Positions 25,314 to 33,491 of a stretch of DNA of 64,000 nt are shown here, piece after piece (position 1 is the stretch's first letter; each line of letters opens with the position of its first letter). The DNA comes from Actinospica acidithermotolerans. Its GTDB lineage: Bacteria; Actinomycetota; Actinomycetes; Streptomycetales; Catenulisporaceae. Where the stretch lies: the NCBI RefSeq assembly GCF_018139625.1, contig NZ_JAGSOH010000019.1, positions 18,604 to 82,603 of the forward strand. Reading direction: 5' to 3'. The notes under the pieces were generated by a model that was not told the origin of the DNA, made no database searches, and worked only from the letters and a program-made list of their open reading frames with translations. Position numbers and translations under genes: made by a program.

Positions 25314-27068
25314 ATGACTGGGCCGTGGACCGCGTGGGAGCAGGGCAGACTCGTCGCGCACCGCTATCGGCTGCTACGTCCGCTGGGTTCCGGCGGCACC
25401 GCCGAGGTGTGGGCGGCACGCGACGAGTCGCTCGGCCGCGACGTGGCGATCAAGGCGCTGTCCGGTCTCGACGGCCAGGTGGGCCACGAGTGCGAGCGCC
25501 TCGAACGCGAGGCGCGCCTGCTCGCCGCCCTGGACCATCCCAGGATCACCACGGTGTTCGACTTCGCCAAGACGGTCGAGGAGGACGGTGCCACCCACCC
25601 GTTTCTGGTCACCGAACTCCTCGAGGGCGAGAGCCTGGGCACGCGGCTCCGCCGGGGCCCACTCACCCCGCACGAGGCAGTGACCGTGTGCGCCGAGATC
25701 GCCGACGCCCTCGCGACCGCGCACACCTCCGGCGTCGTGCACCGCGACGTGAAGCCGGGCAACGTCATGCTGACCCCGCGCGGCGCAGTGCTCCTCGACT
25801 TCGGCATCTCCCGCCGCGAGGCCGACACCGACCTGACCGGCCAGTCACTCATCGGCACGCCGGCGTGCATGGCTCCCGAGCAGTGGCACGGCAATGCCGC
25901 CCGCAGCGCCTCGGACGTGTACGCGCTCGGCTGCCTGCTCTACTGGTGCCTGAGCGGCCACGCCCCGTATCAGGAGCGTGAGCTGCCGGCCCTCGGCGTG
26001 GCCCACCTGCTCTCCGCCCCGCCGCCGCTCCCGATCCACGGCCGTCACCACGGCGAGATCAACGCGACCTATACCGCCTGCCTGCGCAAGGATCCGGAGG
26101 ATCGCCCCAGCGCCCGTGAGGTGGCGGCGGTCCTGGAGCACGCGGCAAGCTCCCGCTCGCTGACCTTCCGCCCGAGCGCATCGACGCCGAAGGCGAACAG
26201 GACCACGAGGGCGGCTAGGACCACGAAGGCGGCCAGGACCGCGAAGGCGGGTAGAACGACTACGAAGGCGGGCAAGACGAGTCGCGCAGCACGTGCGGCG
26301 ACTGCGCCGATCGTCGCCGCGTCAGCAGCGTCGGCCGCCTCAGCCGAGTCAGCAGTGTCGGCCGCCTCTGCCGCCTCTGCAGCATCCGCCGCCTCGGGAC
26401 CCCTGGCCGCCGCAACAGTCGCGGCAGCGGCGGCATCCCCCTCCACGGCGGCGGTCGGCGCGGACACCGCCGCGATGTCGTCACCGATCGGATTCGCCTT
26501 CCCGGACCGCCCGGGCCGTCCTGACCACTCCGACCAGTCTGACCACCACAACCATCCCCATTACGCCGCGTACGTCGCCCTCGCCGGTGCGGCGCTCATC
26601 GCGCTGATCGTGATCCCCCTGACCCAACTGGGCGGAAGTCCCGGGGGCCCGGCCGCCACCAATGGAGCCACATCCTCGACGACGTCGGGCGCGGCATCAG
26701 GCGCTGGGTCAGGCGAACGGGTGGCCAAGTCGTCCGCGCCGTCGATATCCATACCCGCCAGGTCCGCGCCCGCCATAGCGCCGACCACCGCCCCGTCCAC
26801 CGCCCCGTCCACGGCACCGACGTTCGCCGCGCCCTCGGATTCGACTCCCCAGTCGTCATCCGCCGCACCATCCACCTTCGCTTCCTCCTCCGCATCGACC
26901 ACGCATTCAACTCAATCCACGCCCGCGACCGCCACCGGCAGCACCTCCGCCACCGGCACCTCGCCCGCAACCACCACCGACCCGCCGACCACCTCGCCGT
27001 CGGATCCGTTCAGCGCGCAGACCACCGGCGGCGGACCTGACGGCAACGGAAAGCATGGGGGCCCATGA
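25314..27068 (+). CDS. transmembrane Ser/Thr protein kinase (PknB type)
   Basis: A 584-residue receptor-like kinase. The Hanks kinase domain covers residues about 17-275: Gly loop PLGSGGTAEVW, VAIK lysine, HRDVKPGNVML catalytic loop, DFGISR, and MAPEQW. Then come a Lys/Arg/Thr/Ala repeat linker (TTKAARTAKAGRTTTKAGK) and an Ala/Ser repeat segment, one membrane helix (about residues 417-436) and a 145-residue Ser/Thr/Pro-rich extracellular tail without a PASTA domain. The start at 25314 has GGAGGCGGGGCTG upstream. Its stop overlaps the patatin start (ATGA), so the kinase heads a three-gene lipid operon. Confidence 0.87.
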   Translation: MTGPWTAWEQGRLVAHRYRLLRPLGSGGTAEVWAARDESLGRDVAIKALSGLDGQVGHECERLEREARLLAALDHPRITTVFDFAKTVEEDGATHPFLVTELLEGESLGTRLRRGPLTPHEAVTVCAEIADALATAHTSGVVHRDVKPGNVMLTPRGAVLLDFGISRREADTDLTGQSLIGTPACMAPEQWHGNAARSASDVYALGCLLYWCLSGHAPYQERELPALGVAHLLSAPPPLPIHGRHHGEINATYTACLRKDPEDRPSAREVAAVLEHAASSRSLTFRPSASTPKANRTTRAARTTKAARTAKAGRTTTKAGKTSRAARAATAPIVAASAASAASAESAVSAASAASAASAASGPLAAATVAAAAASPSTAAVGADTAAMSSPIGFAFPDRPGRPDHSDQSDHHNHPHYAAYVALAGAALIALIVIPLTQLGGSPGGPAATNGATSSTTSGAASGAGSGERVAKSSAPSISIPARSAPAIAPTTAPSTAPSTAPTFAAPSDSTPQSSSAAPSTFASSSASTTHSTQSTPATATGSTSATGTSPATTTDPPTTSPSDPFSAQTTGGGPDGNGKHGGP

Positions 27069-27928
27069 CAGGCGAATCAGAACCGCCTCGACCCGCGATC
27101 CACACCGCGTTCGTACTCGGCGGCGGGGGAGTGCTCGGAGCATGCGAGGTCGGCATGCTGCGCGCCCTGCTCGAAGCCGGCATCGTGCCCGATCTGGTGC
27201 TGGGCACCTCGGTCGGCGCGATCAACGGCGCCGTCTTCGCCGCCGAGCCGAGCCTCGACTCCGTCGAGCGGCTGGAGAAGGTGTGGACCGAACTGGACGC
27301 TCGCGGCGTCTTCGAGGGCTCGCTGTTCACCAGGATCGGCACCGCCGTACGCACGCGTACGCACCTGCACTCCAACGAGCCGCTGCGGCAGATGCTCGTC
27401 GACGCCCTGGGCGACGTGCCGATCGAGGAACTGCCGCTGCGCTTCGAGTGCGTGGCCGCGTGCATCGAACGTGCGGCGGAGACGTGGTTCGCCAAGGGAC
27501 CCGTCACGGACGCCGTCCTCGCATCCTGCGCGGTGCCCGGACTCCTGCCGGCGGTCGAGGTCGACGGCGAGCACTACTTCGACGGCGGCCTGGTCGACAG
27601 CGTGCCGCTGGGTCGGGCAGTCGAACTGGGCGCGCGGCGGATCTTCGTCCTCCACGTGGGACGCGTCGAGCGAGCACTGACCGTCCCGCGCCAGCCGTGG
27701 GAGGTGGCCGCCGTAGCCTTCGAGATCTCCCGCCGCCACCGCCTTTCCCGCGCGCTCGCCGACCTGCCGCCCGGCGTCGCGGCCCACCTGCTGCCGAGCG
27801 GAAGCGCTCCGGTCGACACGACCGGTGTCTCCAGTTACCTGCGCTACCGCGACTACTCGCGCGCGCACCGGCGCATCGAGGACGCGTACCGCGTGTGCAC
27901 CGATTACCTGGAATCGATGCCCTCATGA
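27065..27928 (+). CDS. patatin-like phospholipase
   Basis: A 287-residue lipid acyl hydrolase. The patatin elements are all present: oxyanion loop VLGGGGVLGACEVG (about residues 17-30), nucleophile GTSVGAING with Ser (about 48), and the dyad Asp in FDGGLVDSVPLG (about 175-186). This is close to the RssA/YlbK bacterial type. No signal peptide is seen, so it acts on the inner membrane face. It overlaps both neighbours by 4 bases, which suggests balanced production with the acyltransferase. Confidence 0.88.
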   Translation: MTGESEPPRPAIHTAFVLGGGGVLGACEVGMLRALLEAGIVPDLVLGTSVGAINGAVFAAEPSLDSVERLEKVWTELDARGVFEGSLFTRIGTAVRTRTHLHSNEPLRQMLVDALGDVPIEELPLRFECVAACIERAAETWFAKGPVTDAVLASCAVPGLLPAVEVDGEHYFDGGLVDSVPLGRAVELGARRIFVLHVGRVERALTVPRQPWEVAAVAFEISRRHRLSRALADLPPGVAAHLLPSGSAPVDTTGVSSYLRYRDYSRAHRRIEDAYRVCTDYLESMPS

Positions 27929-29028
27929 TCCCCGACTTCCTCCTGCGTCACACGATCGTGCGCCGCCTGTGCTCCACGGTCCTCCTGCTCCTGCTGTCCG
28001 CAATCGCGCTAGTGCTGCTCCCTGTCGTGACCGTGCTCAGTGCCCTGCTGAGCGCGGGGACGAGTGCCCTGCACCGCCTTTCCATGCTCTCCACCCGCGG
28101 CAGCCACCTACGCGCCGCCAGATTCGCGGCGTTCGCCGCCACCTACCTGGCCGCCGAGTTCGCAGGACTCTTCAACGCCCTCCGCCTCCGCGGATCAGAT
28201 CAGGACGCCCACTACGCCCTGCTCACCCGCCTCCTCTCGATGCTCTTCCGCACGGCGCGCAAGGCCTTCCACCTGGAGATCGTCTCCCCTGCTCAGGGCA
28301 CAGCCCTCCCCGAGGGCCCGCTGATCGTCTTCAGCCGCCACGCCGGACCCGGCGACTCCTTCCTGCTCGCGTACGCGCTGCTGACCGTCGGCGGCCGGCG
28401 GCCGAGGCTCGTCGCCAAGGAGATCCTGCGGCTGGACCCGCTGATCGACATCGTCCTCGGCCGCACCCCGAACTGCTTCGTGGGCCGCAGCGAGACCGCC
28501 CGCGCCGACGCACCCGGCCGCATCGCCGAACTGTCCGCCTCCCTGGGCCCCCGAGACGCGCTGCTCGCCTTCCCCGAAGGCGGCAACTTCACCACCGAGC
28601 GCCGCCGCCGCCTGATCGACCGCCTCCGCCGCCGGCGCGACCGCCGGATACTCGCCACCGCGGCCTCCCTGAACCACGTCCTGCCCGCCAAACCCACCGG
28701 CGTCTTCGCCGCCATCGACGCCGCCCCGCCGAGCGCCCATGTCCTGTTCGTCGCCCACACCGGCCTGGACCACATCGAAACCGTCCCCGAAGCCTGGCGC
28801 GCCGTCCCGCTCCAGCACCCCGTCCGGCTGGCCTGGTGGTCAGTCCCCGTCACCGACATCCCGGCCGCCGACCCCGCCCGCGAGACCTGGCTCAAGGACC
28901 AGTGGACCCGCATCGACGCCTGGATCGACCACGAAGCGGACGCGGACACGGAAGCGGTCGCGGACACGGAAGCCGAGGCGGACGCGAGCGGCGCCCCGGC
29001 CCCGCACACCGCCCTCGAAAGCCAGTGA
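27925..29028 (+). CDS. lysophospholipid acyltransferase (PlsC-like)
   Basis: A 367-residue membrane enzyme that re-acylates lysophospholipids. The N-terminus has two or three hydrophobic helices (residues about 14-45 and 60-80). The acyltransferase motif HX4D is SRHAGPGDS (about residues 137-145) and the second block is FPEGGNFTTERR (about 214-225). The last 35 residues are an acidic Asp/Ala/Glu/Thr repeat. It is coupled to the patatin gene by an ATGA overlap, so the pair could run a deacylation-reacylation cycle under control of the kinase. Confidence 0.83.
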   Translation: MIPDFLLRHTIVRRLCSTVLLLLLSAIALVLLPVVTVLSALLSAGTSALHRLSMLSTRGSHLRAARFAAFAATYLAAEFAGLFNALRLRGSDQDAHYALLTRLLSMLFRTARKAFHLEIVSPAQGTALPEGPLIVFSRHAGPGDSFLLAYALLTVGGRRPRLVAKEILRLDPLIDIVLGRTPNCFVGRSETARADAPGRIAELSASLGPRDALLAFPEGGNFTTERRRRLIDRLRRRRDRRILATAASLNHVLPAKPTGVFAAIDAAPPSAHVLFVAHTGLDHIETVPEAWRAVPLQHPVRLAWWSVPVTDIPAADPARETWLKDQWTRIDAWIDHEADADTEAVADTEAEADASGAPAPHTALESQ

Positions 29029-29077
29029 TCCGAAGGCACGCCCTCCGGCTGGATCAATAAGCGGTTTTACTCGCGGT

Positions 29078-29836
29078 TCACGAAGCGGCCACGGCGCCGA
29101 ACGCTCCGTCGACCGCGGCGTCCTCGGTGAGGTGGCCGTCGGAGATGGTCAGGACGCGGTCGGCGATCTCCATGAGGGCCTGGTCGTGGGTGGCGATGAG
29201 AGCGGTGACACCTTCGGTGCGTACGAGGGTGCGCAGCAGCCGCATGATCTGGGCGCCGGTGCGGGAGTCGAGTTGGCCGGTGGGCTCGTCGGCGAGGAGG
29301 AGGGCGGGTTCGGCGGCCAGGGCCCGGGCTATGGCCACGCGCTGCTGCTGGCCGCCGGAGAGTTCGTGGGCGCGCTGACGGGCGTGGTCGCCGAGGCCGA
29401 CCAGCTGGAGCAGGGTTCTGACGCGCTCCTCGCGCCGGGCGGCGGGGACGCTGAGGAGGCGGAGGGGGACGCCGACGTTCTCGGCGGCGGTGAGGATCGG
29501 GATCAGGCCGAAGGACTGGAAGATGAAGGAGACCTTCCGGCGGCGCAGGTCGAGCAGGTCGGCGGCGGAGATGGAGTCGAGGCGCCGGCCGGCCACGGTG
29601 ACGGTGCCGCTGGTCGGGCGGTCGAGGCCGCCGAGCAGGTTCAGCAGGGTGGTCTTGCCGGAACCGGAGCGGCCGCGCAGGACGACGAGTTCCCCGGCGC
29701 CGATGGTGAAGCTGACGCCGCGCAGGGCCTGCACCTTCGCGGTGCCGGTGCCGAAGCTGCGGTGGAGGTTCTCGACGTGCACGATCGGCGATCCGGAGCC
29801 GGGCGCGGTCGCGTCGGGGGTGGTCGCGGCGCTCAT
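29078..29836 (-). CDS. ABC transporter ATP-binding protein (LolD/MacB type)
   Basis: A 252-residue ATPase. Walker A is GRSGSGKTTLL, the signature is LSGGQQQRVAIARAL, and Walker B is ALLLADEPTGQLD, followed by the His loop THD. It drives a type VII (MacB/FtsX-like) ABC system rather than a classic importer. ATG 29836 overlaps the stop of the upstream ATPase gene (ATGA). It is the last gene of a four-gene operon with two FtsX-type permeases. Confidence 0.9.
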   Translation of the reverse strand: MSAATTPDATAPGSGSPIVHVENLHRSFGTGTAKVQALRGVSFTIGAGELVVLRGRSGSGKTTLLNLLGGLDRPTSGTVTVAGRRLDSISAADLLDLRRRKVSFIFQSFGLIPILTAAENVGVPLRLLSVPAARREERVRTLLQLVGLGDHARQRAHELSGGQQQRVAIARALAAEPALLLADEPTGQLDSRTGAQIMRLLRTLVRTEGVTALIATHDQALMEIADRVLTISDGHLTEDAAVDGAFGAVAAS

Positions 29837-30819
29837 ATCGTCGGCTCCTCGCGGTCGTCGCGGTGGTCGGGGTGCGCGCCGTCCGCGCGGCCGTCGCGGA
29901 CGGTGATCTGCTCGGGTTCCAGACCGAGGCGCACGCGGTCGCGCAGCTCCAGGGCGTCGATGTACTCGGCGGGCAGCTGGATGCGGCCGGCGCGGTCGAG
30001 GAGGGCGAACTCCTCGGCCTTGGCGCGGTCGCCGAAGGCGGTACGGAGCACCTCGCTGCTGGTGCGCCCGTCGCGGATCTGGACGGTGCGGGGCACCTGA
30101 CCGGACACGTTCTCGTCGTGGGTGACGACGAGTACCGCGACGCCGAGTTCGTCGTTGGCGGTGCGCAGGGCCTGGAAGACGGTGTCGGCGGACGCCGTGT
30201 CCAGCTCGCCGGTGGGCTCGTCGGCCAGGACGACCTTGGGGCGGTTGGCCAGGGCCACGCCGATGGCCACGCGCTGCTGTTCGCCGCCGGAGAGGCTGTT
30301 CGGCTTCCGGTCGGCGCAGTAGCCGATGTCCAGGAGGTCCAGCAGTTCCGCGGCGCGCTTGCGGCGCTGGGAGCGGCTGACTCCGGCCAGGCGCAGGGGG
30401 GTCTCGACGTTCTCGCGGGCGTCGAGGTACGGCAGCAGGTTGCGGCCGGTCTGCTGCCAGATGAAGCCGACGGTCTCGCGGCGGTAGCGCAGGCGCTCGC
30501 GGCCCTTCATGGTCAGCAGGTCGTGGTCGGCGACCCGGGCCCGGCCCGCCGTCGGGCGGTCGAGGCCGGACAGGATGTTGAGCAGGGTCGACTTGCCGGA
30601 GCCGGAGGCCCCGACGATCGCGGTCAGCTCGCCGGGGCGGATCACCAGGTCCAGGCCCTGCAGCGCCTGCACTTCGACGCCGTCGGCCGCGTAGACGCGG
30701 ACCAGCCGGTCGCACAGGATCAGCGCGTCGGCGCCGTAGCCCGCGCGCGTGCGGGCCTCGGTCTCGGCCTCGCGCTCCAGGCTCGCCAGGTCGGCGGCGG
30801 GCGTCTGCGCCTCGGTCAT
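29833..30819 (-). CDS. ABC transporter ATP-binding protein with AbrB-like C-terminal module
   Basis: A 328-residue ATPase. Walker A is GASGSGKSTLL, the signature is LSGGEQQRVAIGVAL, and Walker B is VVLADEPTGELD. After the ATPase domain a 45-residue segment (about 258-300: LLDRAGRIQLPAEYIDALEL then RDRVRLGLE) looks like a SpoVT/AbrB swapped-hairpin module. It may serve dimerisation or regulation. ATGA overlaps link it to both the permease before it and the ATPase after it. Confidence 0.87.
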   Translation of the reverse strand: MTEAQTPAADLASLEREAETEARTRAGYGADALILCDRLVRVYAADGVEVQALQGLDLVIRPGELTAIVGASGSGKSTLLNILSGLDRPTAGRARVADHDLLTMKGRERLRYRRETVGFIWQQTGRNLLPYLDARENVETPLRLAGVSRSQRRKRAAELLDLLDIGYCADRKPNSLSGGEQQRVAIGVALANRPKVVLADEPTGELDTASADTVFQALRTANDELGVAVLVVTHDENVSGQVPRTVQIRDGRTSSEVLRTAFGDRAKAEEFALLDRAGRIQLPAEYIDALELRDRVRLGLEPEQITVRDGRADGAHPDHRDDREEPTI

Positions 30820-33491
30820 GCGTCCTCTCCCATCCTCAGCTGCGCGGGGACGTTGCGCCGGCGGACGATCGCGGCCTGCAGCAGCACGCCGACGCCGGTC
30901 AGGACCAGCGCGGCGGCCACGGTCAGCAGCGGGGTCACGGCGTCGAGCCGCAGCCCGCTCTCGGTCGCCAGTCCGGTGAACACGGTCAGGTTCAGTGCGC
31001 TGCCGAAGACCGCGGGCAGCGTCAGCGCGGCCAGCAGGCCGCCGAGCGCGGTGGTCGCGGCCAGCGGCGCGGTCTCGGCCAGGGCGATGCCGCGCGCCTG
31101 CCGCGGGCTCAGGCCCAGTGTGCCGAGCAGCGTCAGCCGGCGGGCGCGCGGGGCCGCGGTCAGGGCCAGCGCGAGCAGGATTCCGCAGATCCCGAAGCAG
31201 CCGGCCGCCGCCAGGCCGAGCGCGTATCCGAACTCGGCGAGGCCTTCCAGCGGCAGGTGCGTGAGCTTGTCCAGGGCGACGGCGCGGTACGAGACGTGGC
31301 TCTCGCCGGGCACCGTGCCGGTCAGCGCGGCGCTCACCCCCGCCGTGTTGATTCCGCTGCCGGACAGCAGGATCTCGGACACCAGCCAGTACTGCGGGTA
31401 CGCGGCGACGGCCCAGTCCGGGACGAGCAGGAACGGCTCGTCCGGGCCGTACGCGGGCCGGACGGGACTCTGGGCCTGCACCGCGACGACGCGCACCTCG
31501 AATGCGGGGGCGGCGCCGGGGGACAGCTCGAATTCCGAGCCGAGCCGGTAGCCGCTGTCCGCGGAGACGACGACGGGGACCGGCCCCGATTCGCGCTGTG
31601 CCGGTAGCGCGTCTGCGAACGGCCAGGGGGAATCGGCGGAGACCTCCGTGTACGAGCTCGGATCCACCGCGTAGACCGCGGCGATGTTCGTGCCGGTCAG
31701 CGATTGCTGGGCGACGGCGGTGGCGTGCGTGACGCCGGGGACCTTCTCCAGCGCCGCGACCGCCTTCGCCGCGGCTGCCGGGGACACCCCCGTTCCCAGC
31801 GCGACCGACGCGTCGGTGCCGGTCTGGAGCCAGGACTCCTCGGACCGCCCCGATTCGACGTTCCGGTACGCCAGGCCGCCGAGTGCCGCGAGCGTGAGCG
31901 CGAGGACGATGGCGAACGTGGGCAGCGCGAGGCTCAGGGAGGAGCGCACGGCCCCGGTGAGGCCCAGGAACGCCGTGGCGCCGTTGCGCCGCCGGGCGGC
32001 CCGGGCAGCCGGAGTCAGCACGAGTGGGTAGCAGCGGACGGCGATGGCGGTGGCGACGGCCGCCACCAGGATCGGCGTGAGCGAGCCGAGCGTGTTCGAG
32101 CCGGCGCCCGTACCCGAGCCCGTGCCTGCCGCCGAACCGCCGAGGCCGGTCTGGCGCAGCAGCGCGACCGCGCCGGCGGCGAGCAGCACGAGTACGAGTT
32201 CGAGGACGCGCCGCCTGGCCTTGGGACGCCGGCGGACCGGGTCCGTGTTCTCGGCGCGCGATTGAGCGGCGCCTCGGTGATCGAGGACGGCGAGCAGCGG
32301 CGGTCCGCCGAGCACGACGAGGCAGACGGCGCCGAAGAGGTACCCGGACTGCGCGGTCGTGGAGCCGATCAGCGTTTCCGCGGCGATCCCGGCCGCGGCG
32401 AGCGCGAGGGCGGTCGGCGGGCCGAGCTCGCCGAGGACCTGGAACGCGAGCTGCGGCAGAGACTGGCCGCGGGCCCGCAGCAGCGTGAAATCCGTGCGAC
32501 GACGGTCGACCAGCAGCCGCGCGCACAGCAGGACGGTGGCCGAACCGACCGTCGCCGCGCCTGTCAGGATCAGTCCCAGCACGGACTCGACCGCCGAACG
32601 CTCGGCCTCGAAGCCGGCGATGGTCGTGGCGGGTCCGGCGGTGATCTGGAGGTTGAGTTCCGTGGCCACGGTCCCGGAGGCGAACGCGGTCATCTGGGCT
32701 TGCAGCGCCGCGGTCTCCTGCGCCGTGTACCGGCTGGTGTCCAGCGGGACGCCGTAGACGGAGATGACCGCGTCCGGGGTCCCGTTGGTGTTCACGACCG
32801 AACGCAGTGCGGACAGCTCGCCCTCCCCGATGAGGGCGCCGGTCGACCAGAGGATGTTTCCGCCCGGCTCCACAACCTGGGAGGGCGCGGCCAGCTCCGC
32901 GTCGTAGTTCCAGAAGGAGGACGACGGATCGGTCGGATCGACGATTCCGGTGACCCGGAACCCGTACGCGATCCCCTCGATATCGAGGGTGTCGATCACA
33001 CTGCCGACCCGCGCGCCGTAGAACTTCGCGCTCGCGGCGGTGAGAGCGACGTCGAAGACTTCGCGGCCGTCGACGACGTTGACGCCCTCGGGCAGCGATC
33101 CGGTCAGCAGCCGCTCGTGCGAGCCGAGCTGAGCCCGGTACTCGAGCTCGATCGTCGCGGAGTACGCATCGGTGCGCACTCCGAGCCCCTTGGCGAGGCG
33201 GGCGCCGGCCCAGGCCTGACCCGTCAGCGGATTCAGCTCGGCCGGAACGCCGTACGCGAAGGCGTTCAGCGTGCTGGTCAGCCTGGCGGTGCTCGGCGGG
33301 GCGTCCCCCTGTGCCGTGATCGCCCGGTTGACCGAACCGGTCGCGTCGAGACTCTGCTGAAGCGAGCTCGTGAGCTGCCGCTCGACCAGGCCCGGGACGC
33401 CCGCCGCGAACAGCGCCGTCAGGAAGCTGAGGACGATCAGCAGCAGGACGCCGGGATAGCGCCGTGCGGTGAAGACGTGCGGCCGGCTCAT
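30816..33491 (-). CDS. FtsX-like ABC permease 1
   Basis: An 891-residue membrane protein. One helix at the N-terminus (residues about 13-33) precedes a large extracytoplasmic domain. Clusters of helices follow, with the FtsX core helices at the C-terminus (ALGLAAAGCFGICGILLALA and later). The motif RARRLTLLGTLGLSPRQARG after the core helix is typical of FtsX/MacB permeases. The start at 33491 overlaps the preceding permease stop. The pair forms a heterodimer in the membrane, probably moving lipids, peptides or lipoproteins. Confidence 0.83.
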   Translation of the reverse strand: MSRPHVFTARRYPGVLLLIVLSFLTALFAAGVPGLVERQLTSSLQQSLDATGSVNRAITAQGDAPPSTARLTSTLNAFAYGVPAELNPLTGQAWAGARLAKGLGVRTDAYSATIELEYRAQLGSHERLLTGSLPEGVNVVDGREVFDVALTAASAKFYGARVGSVIDTLDIEGIAYGFRVTGIVDPTDPSSSFWNYDAELAAPSQVVEPGGNILWSTGALIGEGELSALRSVVNTNGTPDAVISVYGVPLDTSRYTAQETAALQAQMTAFASGTVATELNLQITAGPATTIAGFEAERSAVESVLGLILTGAATVGSATVLLCARLLVDRRRTDFTLLRARGQSLPQLAFQVLGELGPPTALALAAAGIAAETLIGSTTAQSGYLFGAVCLVVLGGPPLLAVLDHRGAAQSRAENTDPVRRRPKARRRVLELVLVLLAAGAVALLRQTGLGGSAAGTGSGTGAGSNTLGSLTPILVAAVATAIAVRCYPLVLTPAARAARRRNGATAFLGLTGAVRSSLSLALPTFAIVLALTLAALGGLAYRNVESGRSEESWLQTGTDASVALGTGVSPAAAAKAVAALEKVPGVTHATAVAQQSLTGTNIAAVYAVDPSSYTEVSADSPWPFADALPAQRESGPVPVVVSADSGYRLGSEFELSPGAAPAFEVRVVAVQAQSPVRPAYGPDEPFLLVPDWAVAAYPQYWLVSEILLSGSGINTAGVSAALTGTVPGESHVSYRAVALDKLTHLPLEGLAEFGYALGLAAAGCFGICGILLALALTAAPRARRLTLLGTLGLSPRQARGIALAETAPLAATTALGGLLAALTLPAVFGSALNLTVFTGLATESGLRLDAVTPLLTVAAALVLTGVGVLLQAAIVRRRNVPAQLRMGEDA

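Noticed and set aside
24438..25361. A 307-codon minus-strand frame
   Set aside because: It runs antisense through the CsbD-like gene and its promoter; only a short part near 24770-24827 has coding-like codons.
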